From positions 1 through 17,164 of the forward strand of contig JACRCJ010000082.1 in NCBI GenBank assembly GCA_016219075.1: 17,164 bases of DNA, in the 5' to 3' direction. Below are positions 5,778 to 13,010 of the stretch, in pieces. How positions within the stretch are numbered: position 1 is the stretch's first letter; every line of letters begins with the position of its first letter. Origin of the DNA: Deltaproteobacteria bacterium. Its GTDB lineage: Bacteria; Desulfobacterota; GWC2-55-46. The translations under genes were made by a program, and so were the position numbers. Below the pieces are notes generated by a model, which worked only from the letters and a program-made list of their open reading frames with translations, was not told where the DNA came from and did no database searches.

Positions 5778-8359
5778 TTCTTCAGCATCTCCTTGAATTT
5801 GTGTAACGCCGTGAGGGCCTCAAGCGGGGTCATGGAGTCAAGCTCCATATTCCTTAGCTTCTCGCGGATAGCGTCCTTCTCGCCCAGAAGCGTCATCTGC
5901 CTGGCCTCAGGGGCTGACTCCCTTTTAAAAGCAAGCCTGGGGAGCCCCGAGTCGTTAAGCTCTCCGGTCTCGAGGTTCTTCAGTATTTCCAGGGCCCTCG
6001 ATATCACAGGGGCCGGCAGGCCCGCAAGCCTTGCCACCTGTATGCCGTAGCTCCTTGAAGACCCGCCCGGCACGACTTTCCTCAGAAATATTATCTTATC
6101 ATTCCATTCCTTCACAGCCATATTATAATTTTTGACCCTTTCCTTTGTCAAGGAAAGGTCTGTGAGCTCATGGTAATGCGTGGCGAACAGGGTCTTTGCC
6201 TTGAGATCTGTGTTGTCGTGGATGTGCTCGACCACGGCCCACGCTATGCTCAACCCGTCGAAGGTCGAGGTCCCCCTGCCTATCTCGTCGAGTATGATGA
6301 GGCTTTTTCCCGTGGCGTTATTCAGGATGTTGGCCGCCTCGTTCATCTCGACCATGAAGGTGGAGTGGCCGCGTGCGAGGTCGTCGGAGGCCCCTACACG
6401 GGTGAATATCCTGTCCACGGCGCCGATGGCCGCCTTCGAGGCCGGGACGAACGACCCGATCTGGGCCAACAGGACTATAAGGGCGTTCTGCCTCAGGTAA
6501 GTCGATTTGCCCGCCATGTTCGGCCCCGTAAGTATTATTATCCCGTTGGCGGAGTCATCCAGGAGAAGGTCGTTTGGAACGAAGTCCTTTACCCCGGCCT
6601 CGATAACGGGGTGGCGGCCTCCTTCTATCTCTATCGAGCCGCCGTCGTTCACCAGAGGCATCGTGTAGTTCATCCGCTCAGCGACCTCGGCCAGAGACGA
6701 TAGAGTATCGAGCGTTGAGAGGAACCCGGCGGTACGGTGCACCCTGTCGGAGTACTTCGCAACGACCTCTACGATACCGGAGAAGATCGAGGCCTCAAGC
6801 TCCCGTGCCTTCTCCTCGGCTGTCAATATCCGCTCTTCCCACTCCTTCAGGGCCGGCGTGATGTACCGCTCGGCGTTGGCAAGGGTCTGCTTTCTTATGT
6901 AGTCGTCAGGAACGCTTGAGAGGTTCGTCTTTGTCACCTCTATGTAATAGCCGAAGACCCTGTTGTAGCCTACCTTGAGGGAGTTGATGCCCGTCCTTGC
7001 CCTCTCGTCCCGCTCAAGGCGCGCTATCCAGTCCTTGCCGCCCGAGCCTATTAAGCGCAGCTCGTCGAGTGCGGGGTCGTAGCCTTCCCTTACTACCCCG
7101 CCGTCCTTGATGGAGTACGGAGGCGAGTCCACTATGGCTTCTCCTATGAGGGTCTCGGCCTCCTCGACCGCGTCTACGGCGGTTGCCATGGCGGCGATAA
7201 GCGGAGAGGAGAAGTGGTTCACCACCCTCTTTATGGACGGGATCCTCTTAAGCGATGACCTCAAAGAGACGAGGTCTTTCGGGGTGGCGGCCTTCAAAGA
7301 GACCCTCACCATGAGCCGCTCCAGGTCGTAGACCTCGCTTAAAAGCTCCTGGAGCTCTACGCGTAGCTCCCTCATCTCGATAAGCTCGCCTACGGCGCTC
7401 TGGCGGGCGCTTATCTTTACCCTGTCCTTTAACGGGTGCAGGAGCCACGACTTCAGGCGTCTTGCCCCCATCGCCGTTTTAGTCCTGTCCAGAAGCTCAA
7501 GGAGCGTGCCTTCCTTGCCGCCGGTCCTGATGTTCTCGGTTATCTCAAGGTTTCTCCGGGTCGAATGGTCTATCACGAGGTACTCGCCGGTTGAGTACCG
7601 GGTGCACTTTCTTATGTGCGTAAGCTCGGCCTTCTGGGTCGATTTTATGTAGTTCAAGAGGGCCCCGGCGGCCTTGACCGCCTCCGTGAGCTCGCCGAGG
7701 CCGAAGCCCTCGAGCGAGGTCGTGCCGAAGTGCCCGGTAAGCCTCTCTGTGGCGGCGTCAAGCTCGAAGTCGTACTTCGGCACAGGCGTGATCTTTTTTA
7801 CCTGAAGCTCATTGGCGTTAAGCGTTACGGCGGAGTTGTCGGAAACGATAAGCTCAAGAGGGTGAATACGCTTGAGCTCGTCCTTGAGGTCATCTATAGC
7901 CGAAAACTCGGCGACCCTGAACTCCCCGGTAGAGACATCCATGTAGGCGAAGCCCGAGACCCTGGGTCCGGCGGAGACCGACGCGATGAAGTTGTTGGCC
8001 CTGGGGTCAAGTAGCTCGTCATCGATAGTTATGCCCGGGGTAATGACCCTGGTCACGGCCCTTCCGACTATCTTTTTGGAGTCGTTCGGGTCTTCAATCT
8101 GTTCGCAGACGGCCACCTTGAGCCCCTCTTTGACGAGCCTGGCGATGTATGTGGCGGCGGCGTGGTAAGGGACCCCGCACATCGGGATCTCCCGGAACTT
8201 GTCCCTTGAAGTGAGCGCTATGCCGAGGACGCGCGCGGCGGTTTTGGCGTCCTCGAAGAACATCTCGTAGAAATCCCCCATCCTGAAAAACAGGATGGCG
8301 TCGCTGTTCTCAGCCTTTAAGTCAAGATACTGCCGCATGGCGGGAGTGATGTTAGTCAT
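5774..8359 (-). CDS. mutS: DNA mismatch repair protein MutS
   Basis: An 861-aa MutS1-type protein that recognises mispairs and starts mismatch repair. The mismatch-binding FYE motif is at residues 30-32 (FFRMGDFYEMF), followed by connector, core/lever (about 250-560, with clamp region VGYNRVFGYYIEVTK near 463-477) and the ABC-type ATPase domain. Walker A is GPNMAGKST (612-620), the signature region is STFMVEM (666-672), Walker B is LIILDEIGRGTS (687-698) and the H-loop region is THYHEL (727-732). The C-terminal tail (about 800-861) matches the dimer/tetramer region. The start is supported by the conserved N-terminus MTNITPAMRQYLDLKA, although no strong Shine-Dalgarno precedes it. mutL is not in the window. 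It is the first gene of the mutS-amidase-glnD set. Confidence 0.97.
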   Translation of the reverse strand: MTNITPAMRQYLDLKAENSDAILFFRMGDFYEMFFEDAKTAARVLGIALTSRDKFREIPMCGVPYHAAATYIARLVKEGLKVAVCEQIEDPNDSKKIVGRAVTRVITPGITIDDELLDPRANNFIASVSAGPRVSGFAYMDVSTGEFRVAEFSAIDDLKDELKRIHPLELIVSDNSAVTLNANELQVKKITPVPKYDFELDAATERLTGHFGTTSLEGFGLGELTEAVKAAGALLNYIKSTQKAELTHIRKCTRYSTGEYLVIDHSTRRNLEITENIRTGGKEGTLLELLDRTKTAMGARRLKSWLLHPLKDRVKISARQSAVGELIEMRELRVELQELLSEVYDLERLMVRVSLKAATPKDLVSLRSSLKRIPSIKRVVNHFSSPLIAAMATAVDAVEEAETLIGEAIVDSPPYSIKDGGVVREGYDPALDELRLIGSGGKDWIARLERDERARTGINSLKVGYNRVFGYYIEVTKTNLSSVPDDYIRKQTLANAERYITPALKEWEERILTAEEKARELEASIFSGIVEVVAKYSDRVHRTAGFLSTLDTLSSLAEVAERMNYTMPLVNDGGSIEIEGGRHPVIEAGVKDFVPNDLLLDDSANGIIILTGPNMAGKSTYLRQNALIVLLAQIGSFVPASKAAIGAVDRIFTRVGASDDLARGHSTFMVEMNEAANILNNATGKSLIILDEIGRGTSTFDGLSIAWAVVEHIHDNTDLKAKTLFATHYHELTDLSLTKERVKNYNMAVKEWNDKIIFLRKVVPGGSSRSYGIQVARLAGLPAPVISRALEILKNLETGELNDSGLPRLAFKRESAPEARQMTLLGEKDAIREKLRNMELDSMTPLEALTALHKFKEMLKN

Positions 8360-8394
8360 CTCAAGACCGTTCCAGTACAGGCCCTTTTGCCTTC

Positions 8395-8429
8395 AAAAAT
8401 AGATTATCCCTTTCCAGTCAGGAAGGGAT
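8395..8429 (-). terminator. Candidate terminator between the GH57 gene and mutS
   Basis: ATCCCTT-T-CC (8406-8415, one bulged base) pairs with GGAAGGGAT (8421-8429) around AGTCA. On the minus strand a run of five Ts (8395-8399) follows six bases after the stem. It stands in the 191-bp gap downstream of the GH57 gene and would separate it from mutS. The gap between T-run and stem makes it less than ideal. The rest of the gap (8430-8550) holds further GC-rich stems but no recognised RNA. Confidence 0.42.
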
Positions 8430-8550
8430 AAAAGACAGATGAGACCTCCCCGAAAGACTTTACGCGGGGGCTCCCGTTGTTAAACATTTTCAAGACCTGT
8501 CCTTGCGCCCGGACTTCTGCGGGCCGGACGCCGCGGGGACCAAAGCCTTT

Positions 8551-10773
8551 TCAGACGATCCAGTTCTGCTGTTCGAAGTCCTCTGAGGGGACGTCGAATA
8601 TCAGGAACCCTTTTACCGGCCAGCGCTCTATGCCCCTGTCGGCCCCGTCGATGCTTATAAAGAGCTTGAGTTCCCCGCCCTTGACGGCGCCGACCGTCAA
8701 CAGGTCTATCCCCAGTTCGACGGCCGTGTCCGCGGCTATGTCGGCCCTGAAGTCCGTCTCGACCCACTTGTCCTTGACCCTCCCGAAGACTACGGCCTTA
8801 GCGTCCCGGCCCTTTACCGTGGCCTGGACCCGTAGCGGCATGGGGTCGAGGAAGTTTACGGTGAACGACCACTCGGTGTCGTGCGGGATGAGCTCTTCGA
8901 GGTAGTCGAGCCTGAAAAAGAGCGCGTCCTGTGAAAAGCCGTAGGCTATCGTGCCTATCAGCCCTTCACCCTGAAGGTCCCTGTGCATGGCCGTTCCGAA
9001 GAACTGGCGCTCAAGGTACCCGGCTGAAAGCCACTCGAAGTAGGAGGTGACCGCGCCGTCGATAACCGGGTTGATGTAGGCCTGAGGGAGTATGCGGGGC
9101 CTGTAGCCCTTTATCTCGGTCGAGATCGGTATGTCAAGCGAGTCCGGGGGCTCCGTCTCCATGAGGGTGTATATCTTTTTTATGTTTCTCCTGAAGAGGT
9201 AGTCGAAGTGCTCATCAAGCATCGAGGAGTGGTCGTCCCCGTACCACCAGAACCAGTCGCTCCCCTCGGCGGCGTAAAGGGTCTCCCACGCCGCATCGAT
9301 CGACTTCTTTCTTGCCTTGTAGTCCCGGGAGTTTTTCGCCGACTCCTCGTACTCGACAAGGGCCGCCCTCGCCCCTGCGATGTAGTCCCACGCGGCGTTG
9401 TCCTCGGCGTGGCCTATCCATATCTTGAAGTTGTGGCTTATCCAGGAGCCTGGGTATATCCAGTTGAGCGTGTCCCTCTCCCGTTTCTTCGAGAGGAACT
9501 CGTTTACCGTCACCGGGCGGAGCAACGGGTGGTCGGTAAGCCTTGAGTAAAGCGCCACGAGAAAATCACGGCCGTCGTTTCTGAAGTGCTCCCACGCGTT
9601 CTCGCCGTCGAGTATTATGTTTACGATGTGGGCCTCAGGGTTCTCAAGCATCCCGTGTATGTGCGCCAGACGGCCCACCATGTCGTCTGCCGCGTGCGCC
9701 GGGTCCATCTTCGCGTAGTCGAACCCGATCAGGTCCGAGAGGACATGGTCCCTGAAGACCGCCGAGAGGCTTTTCCCGTCCGAGTCTATCGAGTAGGGCC
9801 TGTAGAGGAAGGCGTCGCAGCAGTTGCCGGACGAGTCCCTCCTTATCGGACGCCTCAGCGTGTTCGAGAGTATCTCTTCGTCGGTGGCGAACCACTTCAC
9901 TCCCTCGCCCGCGAGTATCGGGAGGATATCCATGCTTACGGAGCCCTCGGAGGGCCAGATGCCTCTGGGGGCATGGCCGAAGGTCTCCTTGTAGAGGGCC
10001 ACTCCCCTTCTTAACTGCTCCCTGGCGTCCTCCGGGTGGACAAACCGTTCTTTGGGCAGCGCCGCGTGAGGCATCGCCTCTTTGGCTGAGAAACTGTCGC
10101 AAAGGAGCGGCATTATGGGATGGTAGTACGGGGTAGTGGAGACCTCGATTATCCCCTTCTCCTGAAGCTCCCTGTACTTGGGGAGGATCATTCTTATTAT
10201 CTCCACCTGCTTTTCAAGCAACCGCTCTTTATCATCCTCCGTGAAGCCCCCGCCCCTGGTGTAGAGCGCCGAGAGGAACTCGTCCTTTGCGCGTATCACG
10301 GGGTCGATCCAGACGAGGTTGAAGAGCACCTGGAGGTCGAGGTAGTCCTGCTCCTTGAAGTACCTCAGCACGCTCGGTATGTCTTCCCCGGTGATGGCGT
10401 ACCCGCGTTTACGGAGGAGCTCCTGGTACCTTGGAAGCGGTTTTATCATGTGCTCCCAGTTCGCCTGAAAGAAGTACTGGAGGATGAAGCTCTTGTCCTC
10501 GCGCGTTAATTCTGAGGCGGGCTTCCTGGTGATGTTTCTGTACCTGTCGTTGACTTGTCCGCTCCCGTACTCCGTCAGCTGCTCGATGAGGCACGGAACG
10601 ATGTTGAAGGTCTGGTGGACCTGAGGGAACTCCTCGAGTATCGCTACCATGTCGTAGTAGTCCTTGGTGCCGTGAAAAAGGACCCAGGGCATGGTGTACT
10701 CTTCGGTTATCGGGTCCTTGTACAGCGGCTGGTGCATGTGCCAGACGAAGGCTATGTTAAGTTTGTTTTCCAT
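8551..10773 (-). CDS. Glycoside hydrolase family 57 protein (alpha-glucan active)
   Basis: This 740-aa protein has the GH57 conserved regions in order: region 1 HMHQPLY (12-18), region 2 GIIEVSTTPYYHPI (207-220), region 3 GIWPSEGSVS with candidate nucleophile E276, and region 4 VNIILDGENAWEHF with candidate acid/base D389. The stretch EGSDWFWWYGDDHSS (503-517) is typical of the amylopullulanase/alpha-amylase-like GH57 branch. GH57 enzymes act on starch or glycogen as amylases, pullulanases, branching enzymes or 4-alpha-glucanotransferases; which one cannot be decided. There is no signal peptide, so it is probably cytoplasmic and linked to glycogen turnover. Residues about 600-740 look like a beta-rich accessory module. 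The start has a weak GGAAC close to the ATG. A strong terminator immediately upstream means it needs its own promoter within about 60 bp, or read-through. Confidence 0.93.
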   Translation of the reverse strand: MENKLNIAFVWHMHQPLYKDPITEEYTMPWVLFHGTKDYYDMVAILEEFPQVHQTFNIVPCLIEQLTEYGSGQVNDRYRNITRKPASELTREDKSFILQYFFQANWEHMIKPLPRYQELLRKRGYAITGEDIPSVLRYFKEQDYLDLQVLFNLVWIDPVIRAKDEFLSALYTRGGGFTEDDKERLLEKQVEIIRMILPKYRELQEKGIIEVSTTPYYHPIMPLLCDSFSAKEAMPHAALPKERFVHPEDAREQLRRGVALYKETFGHAPRGIWPSEGSVSMDILPILAGEGVKWFATDEEILSNTLRRPIRRDSSGNCCDAFLYRPYSIDSDGKSLSAVFRDHVLSDLIGFDYAKMDPAHAADDMVGRLAHIHGMLENPEAHIVNIILDGENAWEHFRNDGRDFLVALYSRLTDHPLLRPVTVNEFLSKKRERDTLNWIYPGSWISHNFKIWIGHAEDNAAWDYIAGARAALVEYEESAKNSRDYKARKKSIDAAWETLYAAEGSDWFWWYGDDHSSMLDEHFDYLFRRNIKKIYTLMETEPPDSLDIPISTEIKGYRPRILPQAYINPVIDGAVTSYFEWLSAGYLERQFFGTAMHRDLQGEGLIGTIAYGFSQDALFFRLDYLEELIPHDTEWSFTVNFLDPMPLRVQATVKGRDAKAVVFGRVKDKWVETDFRADIAADTAVELGIDLLTVGAVKGGELKLFISIDGADRGIERWPVKGFLIFDVPSEDFEQQNWIV

Positions 10774-10810
10774 AGTTCCGTTCAGATGTCGCGATATACC
10801 CGGTGCGGGC

Positions 10811-10838
10811 CCAAAAAAAGCAGGCCCCGGGCCTACTT
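10811..10838 (-). terminator. Strong intrinsic terminator of the lipoprotein gene
   Basis: A 9-bp stem pairs AAGTAGGCC (10838-10830, minus sense) with GGCCTGCTT (10826-10818), with one G-U wobble and a CGG loop. Seven consecutive Ts on the minus strand (10813-10819) overlap and follow the stem. The stem includes the TAG stop codon of the upstream gene. It is the clearest terminator in the window and marks the end of the PHP-lipoprotein transcript. Confidence 0.82.
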
Positions 10839-12065
10839 GCCTTCAAAGACCTCGATTAAGCCGCTGTCCGTAAGGACCGCTACATGGTTTTCGGCCGAAG
10901 AGGCGTTTGAGGTGACGGTGGACGGAAGTTTCCTGGTCCAGTCCACCGAGCCGTTTTCGAGCCTGAGGGCCGTTATGAATCCTTTGTCTTTCGCGAGGAA
11001 TTTTATCCCGAGCGGCACGGCCGTGTAGTTCGAGATGACAAAGAGGTGGCCTCCGGCGGCGAAGACCGTCGATACCGGAGAGTAAACGAGGTCCCTCTTC
11101 CAGAGTATCGCTCCCGTGACCCTGTTGATGGCCACGACCCGGTCGGTCCCGGCCATCACCAGCGTCTTTTTGTCCGGCACAACGAAGTCGTATGTCTTTA
11201 TGATGTTGTAGACCCCTTTTACTTCCCCGTTCTCCGCGTTCAGGGCTACTACCGCGTTGGTGTCGTCTATCATGTACACGAGCCCGTCGGATACAAGCGG
11301 GGTCCTCCTGGCAGGGAGGTTCGCATCGAAGCTTTTCACGACCTTTCTGCTCCAGAGCTCTTTACCGGTGTCGGCCGAGATGGCCGCGAGATACCCGTCC
11401 GAGAAGAAGTGAAAGAGCGTGGAGCCGGATACCGCCGTGGACGAGCGGACCCTCGGGGCCACGGTCTGGTATGTGGAACGGCCGTAGCTCCAGAGCTTCT
11501 CTCCGGTAGAGAGCGAGAGCGCGTAGAGCTTGTCGTCCGAAGACGAGAACAGGACCCTCCCGTCCTTTATGACCGGGGCCGAGAGTATCTCGGATTTGGC
11601 CTGAAAGCTCCAGAGCACCTTCCCCGCGGACTTGTCAAAACACCTCATGACGCCGTCGCTTGAGCCGAAGCACAGATAATCCCCGGAGACGGCCGGCGGG
11701 GCCTCCAGCACATACTCGGCGTCGAACTTCCAGATGACCTTCCCGGTCTTCAAGTCAAAGGTGTAGAATAGCTCGTTTTCAGACCCCGTGTAAAGCCTCC
11801 CCTCGGAGATGACCGGGCTTGAGAGCTGTAAGCCGGAATAGTCCTTCAGGACGCTTACCGGGGAGATGTCCTTTCCCCAAGCCAGTGCGAGAGGAAGGAC
11901 CACCTTGTCGGCTGAGGCGTTTGACCGGGAGTCGTCGTGCATGAACGACGACCACGGCTCCCAGGCGACCTTTGCAGGCTTTGAGGCGCACCCGGCTAAG
12001 AGGAGCAGAGCGGCCAGCAGAGCGGAGTATCTATGCGCGGAACTTTTTGACGAGCGCTTTGGCAT
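10833..12065 (-). CDS. BamB-like PQQ-repeat beta-propeller lipoprotein
   Basis: With the start at 12065 the protein has 410 aa. It begins with a lipoprotein signal: basic MPKRSSKSSAHR, hydrophobic ALLAALLLLAG, lipobox LLAGC with C26 as the lipidated residue, then ASK, which suggests export to the outer membrane. The rest is a series of PQQ-like blades, each ending in a W-bearing strand: TGKVIWKFDA, AGKVLWSFQA, TGEKLWSYGR, TGKELWSRKV, TGAILWKRDL, NGSVDWTRKL; one blade lacks the tryptophan (GEVKGVYNI). This resembles BamB of the beta-barrel assembly machine, though other PQQ-propeller lipoproteins look similar and no other bam gene is nearby. The ATG at 12065 is preferred over upstream in-frame codons because it puts the signal peptide at the N-terminus and has AGGAG 11 nt and AGGA 2 nt upstream. 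It overlaps the PHP gene by 35 bp. Confidence 0.87.
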   Translation of the reverse strand: MPKRSSKSSAHRYSALLAALLLLAGCASKPAKVAWEPWSSFMHDDSRSNASADKVVLPLALAWGKDISPVSVLKDYSGLQLSSPVISEGRLYTGSENELFYTFDLKTGKVIWKFDAEYVLEAPPAVSGDYLCFGSSDGVMRCFDKSAGKVLWSFQAKSEILSAPVIKDGRVLFSSSDDKLYALSLSTGEKLWSYGRSTYQTVAPRVRSSTAVSGSTLFHFFSDGYLAAISADTGKELWSRKVVKSFDANLPARRTPLVSDGLVYMIDDTNAVVALNAENGEVKGVYNIIKTYDFVVPDKKTLVMAGTDRVVAINRVTGAILWKRDLVYSPVSTVFAAGGHLFVISNYTAVPLGIKFLAKDKGFITALRLENGSVDWTRKLPSTVTSNASSAENHVAVLTDSGLIEVFEGK

Positions 12066-12681
12066 TTTCCTGTATTCTCCTGAAGTCTTCTTCGTTAAGT
12101 CCCGCGCCCAGGGCGATTTTGAGGGCCTTCTCACCGGTTATGAGGTCCCCCGGCGAATGCGAGTCGGTGTTAAGTACCATCTTTACTCCGTGCCTTTTGG
12201 CTACGGCCGCCACATGCCCGTTCGTCAAAGAGTGTCCGCCCCTGGCGGTGATCTCGAAGTGGACTGATCTTTTGACGGCCGACTTCGCGTCCTCGTCCGT
12301 CACGAGCCCGGGGTGCGCGAGAATGTCTACTCCGGCTTTTATGAAGGCGGCGTTGGTCCCGGCCTCAACGGGCTCGGCCAGCGTCTCTCCGTGTCCGACT
12401 ACCACCCTGGCGCCAAGGGCCCGCGCCTTTTTCACCATAAGAGGGATATGGGCGGGAGGTATGTGCGTAAGCTCCACGCCGGGCAGGAGCCTGAAGGTCC
12501 TGTCAGTGTTGAGCTGACGGGCGACCTTGGTGATCTGTTTCAAGACCGCTTCTATGTTGGACTCGTCGGCATGGTCGGTTATCGCCATAGCCTTGTAACC
12601 CGCGACCCTTGCCCTTCTTACAAGCTCCGAGGGTATCAGCACCCCGTCGCTCAAAAAACTGTGCGTATGGAGGTCTATCAT
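12031..12681 (-). CDS. PHP-domain phosphoesterase (histidinol-phosphatase-like)
   Basis: A 216-aa single-domain PHP protein with the metal-binding motifs in order: H5/H7 in DLHTHSFLSDG, D36-H37 in AITDHADESN, E70 in PGVELTH, H97 in VVVGHGE, H123 in ILAHPG, E143 in FEITARGGHSLTNG, and D173/H175 in NTDSHSPGD. Members hydrolyse phosphoesters using a di- or trinuclear metal site; substrates range from histidinol phosphate to nucleotides. No his genes are nearby, so the substrate is unknown. The start is followed at once by the first catalytic motif, as usual in the family; a purine-rich AAGGGGAA lies about 11 nt upstream. The 3' end overlaps the lipoprotein gene by 35 bp in another frame, so the two are co-transcribed. 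Confidence 0.9.
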   Translation of the reverse strand: MIDLHTHSFLSDGVLIPSELVRRARVAGYKAMAITDHADESNIEAVLKQITKVARQLNTDRTFRLLPGVELTHIPPAHIPLMVKKARALGARVVVGHGETLAEPVEAGTNAAFIKAGVDILAHPGLVTDEDAKSAVKRSVHFEITARGGHSLTNGHVAAVAKRHGVKMVLNTDSHSPGDLITGEKALKIALGAGLNEEDFRRIQENAKALVKKFRA

Positions 12682-12715
12682 AGGACCGTCTTCCCCTTTT
12701 TATTCTTTCTTAGGG

Positions 12716-12870
12716 TCTAATACCCTTTAGCTTGCTGCGCTTTACAAAAGGCCTTTTTGCGCGCTGGCGCGCGCCTCGGGGCTATTGCTTCGCTCGCTGT
12801 CAAGCTCGCTCGCAATAAATACAGAGGCTTGCTTCGCTCGCTTTCCTTTATGCTCAGCTACGCAATGCCC
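12716..12870. repeat. Cluster of short dispersed-repeat remnants
   Basis: Three repeated patterns are packed together. ATACCC followed by AGCTTGCT (12726-12737 region) resembles the hairpin at 12926-12947. GCGCGC-TG-GCGCGC (12760-12773) is a self-complementary GC block. ATTGCTTCGCTCGCT (12784-12798) and TTGCTTCGCTCGCT (12829-12842) are direct copies, and ATTGC (12784-12788) can pair with GCAAT (12812-12816). On the minus strand this reads like the widespread bacterial intergenic element with GCGAGCGAAGCAAT. Confidence 0.6.
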
Positions 12871-12874
12871 CTGG

Positions 12875-12900
12875 TGTTTTGTTAAAAACAATACAAAACA
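12875..12900. repeat. 8-bp inverted repeat in an A/T-rich spacer
   Basis: TGTTTTGT (12875-12882) and ACAAAACA (12893-12900) are perfect inverted arms around 10 A/T-rich bases. It could be a regulator operator or a weak hairpin ahead of the PHP gene, about 190 bp from its start. Confidence 0.35.
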
Positions 12901-12925
12901 TCTAATGACATGGGTTGTTTTCAGA

Positions 12926-12947
12926 TACCCCGGAGCTTGCTCCGGGG
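12926..12947. repeat. Perfect 9-bp CCCCGGAGC hairpin repeat
   Basis: TA then CCCCGGAGC (12928-12936), TT loop, GCTCCGGGG (12939-12947). The ATACCCC...CTTG...GGGG form matches a hairpin type repeated in many deltaproteobacterial-like genomes and relates to the third hairpin of copies A and B (also preceded by GAATACCCC). There is no T-run adjacent on the minus strand, so it is a repeat rather than the main terminator. Confidence 0.65.
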
Positions 12948-12968
12948 AGATTCATTTTTAAAGTTCTG

Positions 12969-13000
12969 AAAACCCCGGCGCCTGGTCCGCTGAACCCGGG
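12969..13000 (-). terminator. Candidate terminator after the PATAN gene
   Basis: On the minus strand CCCGG (13000-12996) pairs with CCGGG (12978-12974) around a 17-nt loop that can fold further (GGT/ACC), followed by G and TTTT (12972-12969). It lies 10 bp after the stop codon at 13011. The long loop and short T-run make it moderate. Confidence 0.45.
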
Positions 13001-13010
13001 CCGTCAAAAC

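Larger units (their letters stand above)
12682..13010. other. 329-bp repeat-rich intergenic gap
   Basis: No convincing gene is seen. It holds, from right to left, the candidate terminator of the PATAN gene (12969-13000), a perfect 9-bp hairpin (12928-12947), an 8-bp inverted repeat (12875-12900), and a block of hairpin/GC-AT-mixed repeats (12716-12870). A promoter for the PHP gene should lie here but none is clear. Confidence 0.7.

Noticed and set aside
8430..8550. Possible riboswitch or structured RNA between the GH57 gene and mutS
   Set aside because: CCCCG/CGGGG and GCCCG/CGGGC pairings exist, but no known riboswitch core could be recognised and GC-rich DNA gives such stems readily.
12066..12134. 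Longer N-terminus of the PQQ lipoprotein
   Set aside because: It would put 23 mostly polar residues before the signal peptide and lengthen the overlap with the PHP gene; the ATG at 12065 has a better ribosome site.
12784..12842. CRISPR-like array from the repeated TTGCTTCGCTCGCT
   Set aside because: There are only two short copies, no regular spacer length and no cas genes.
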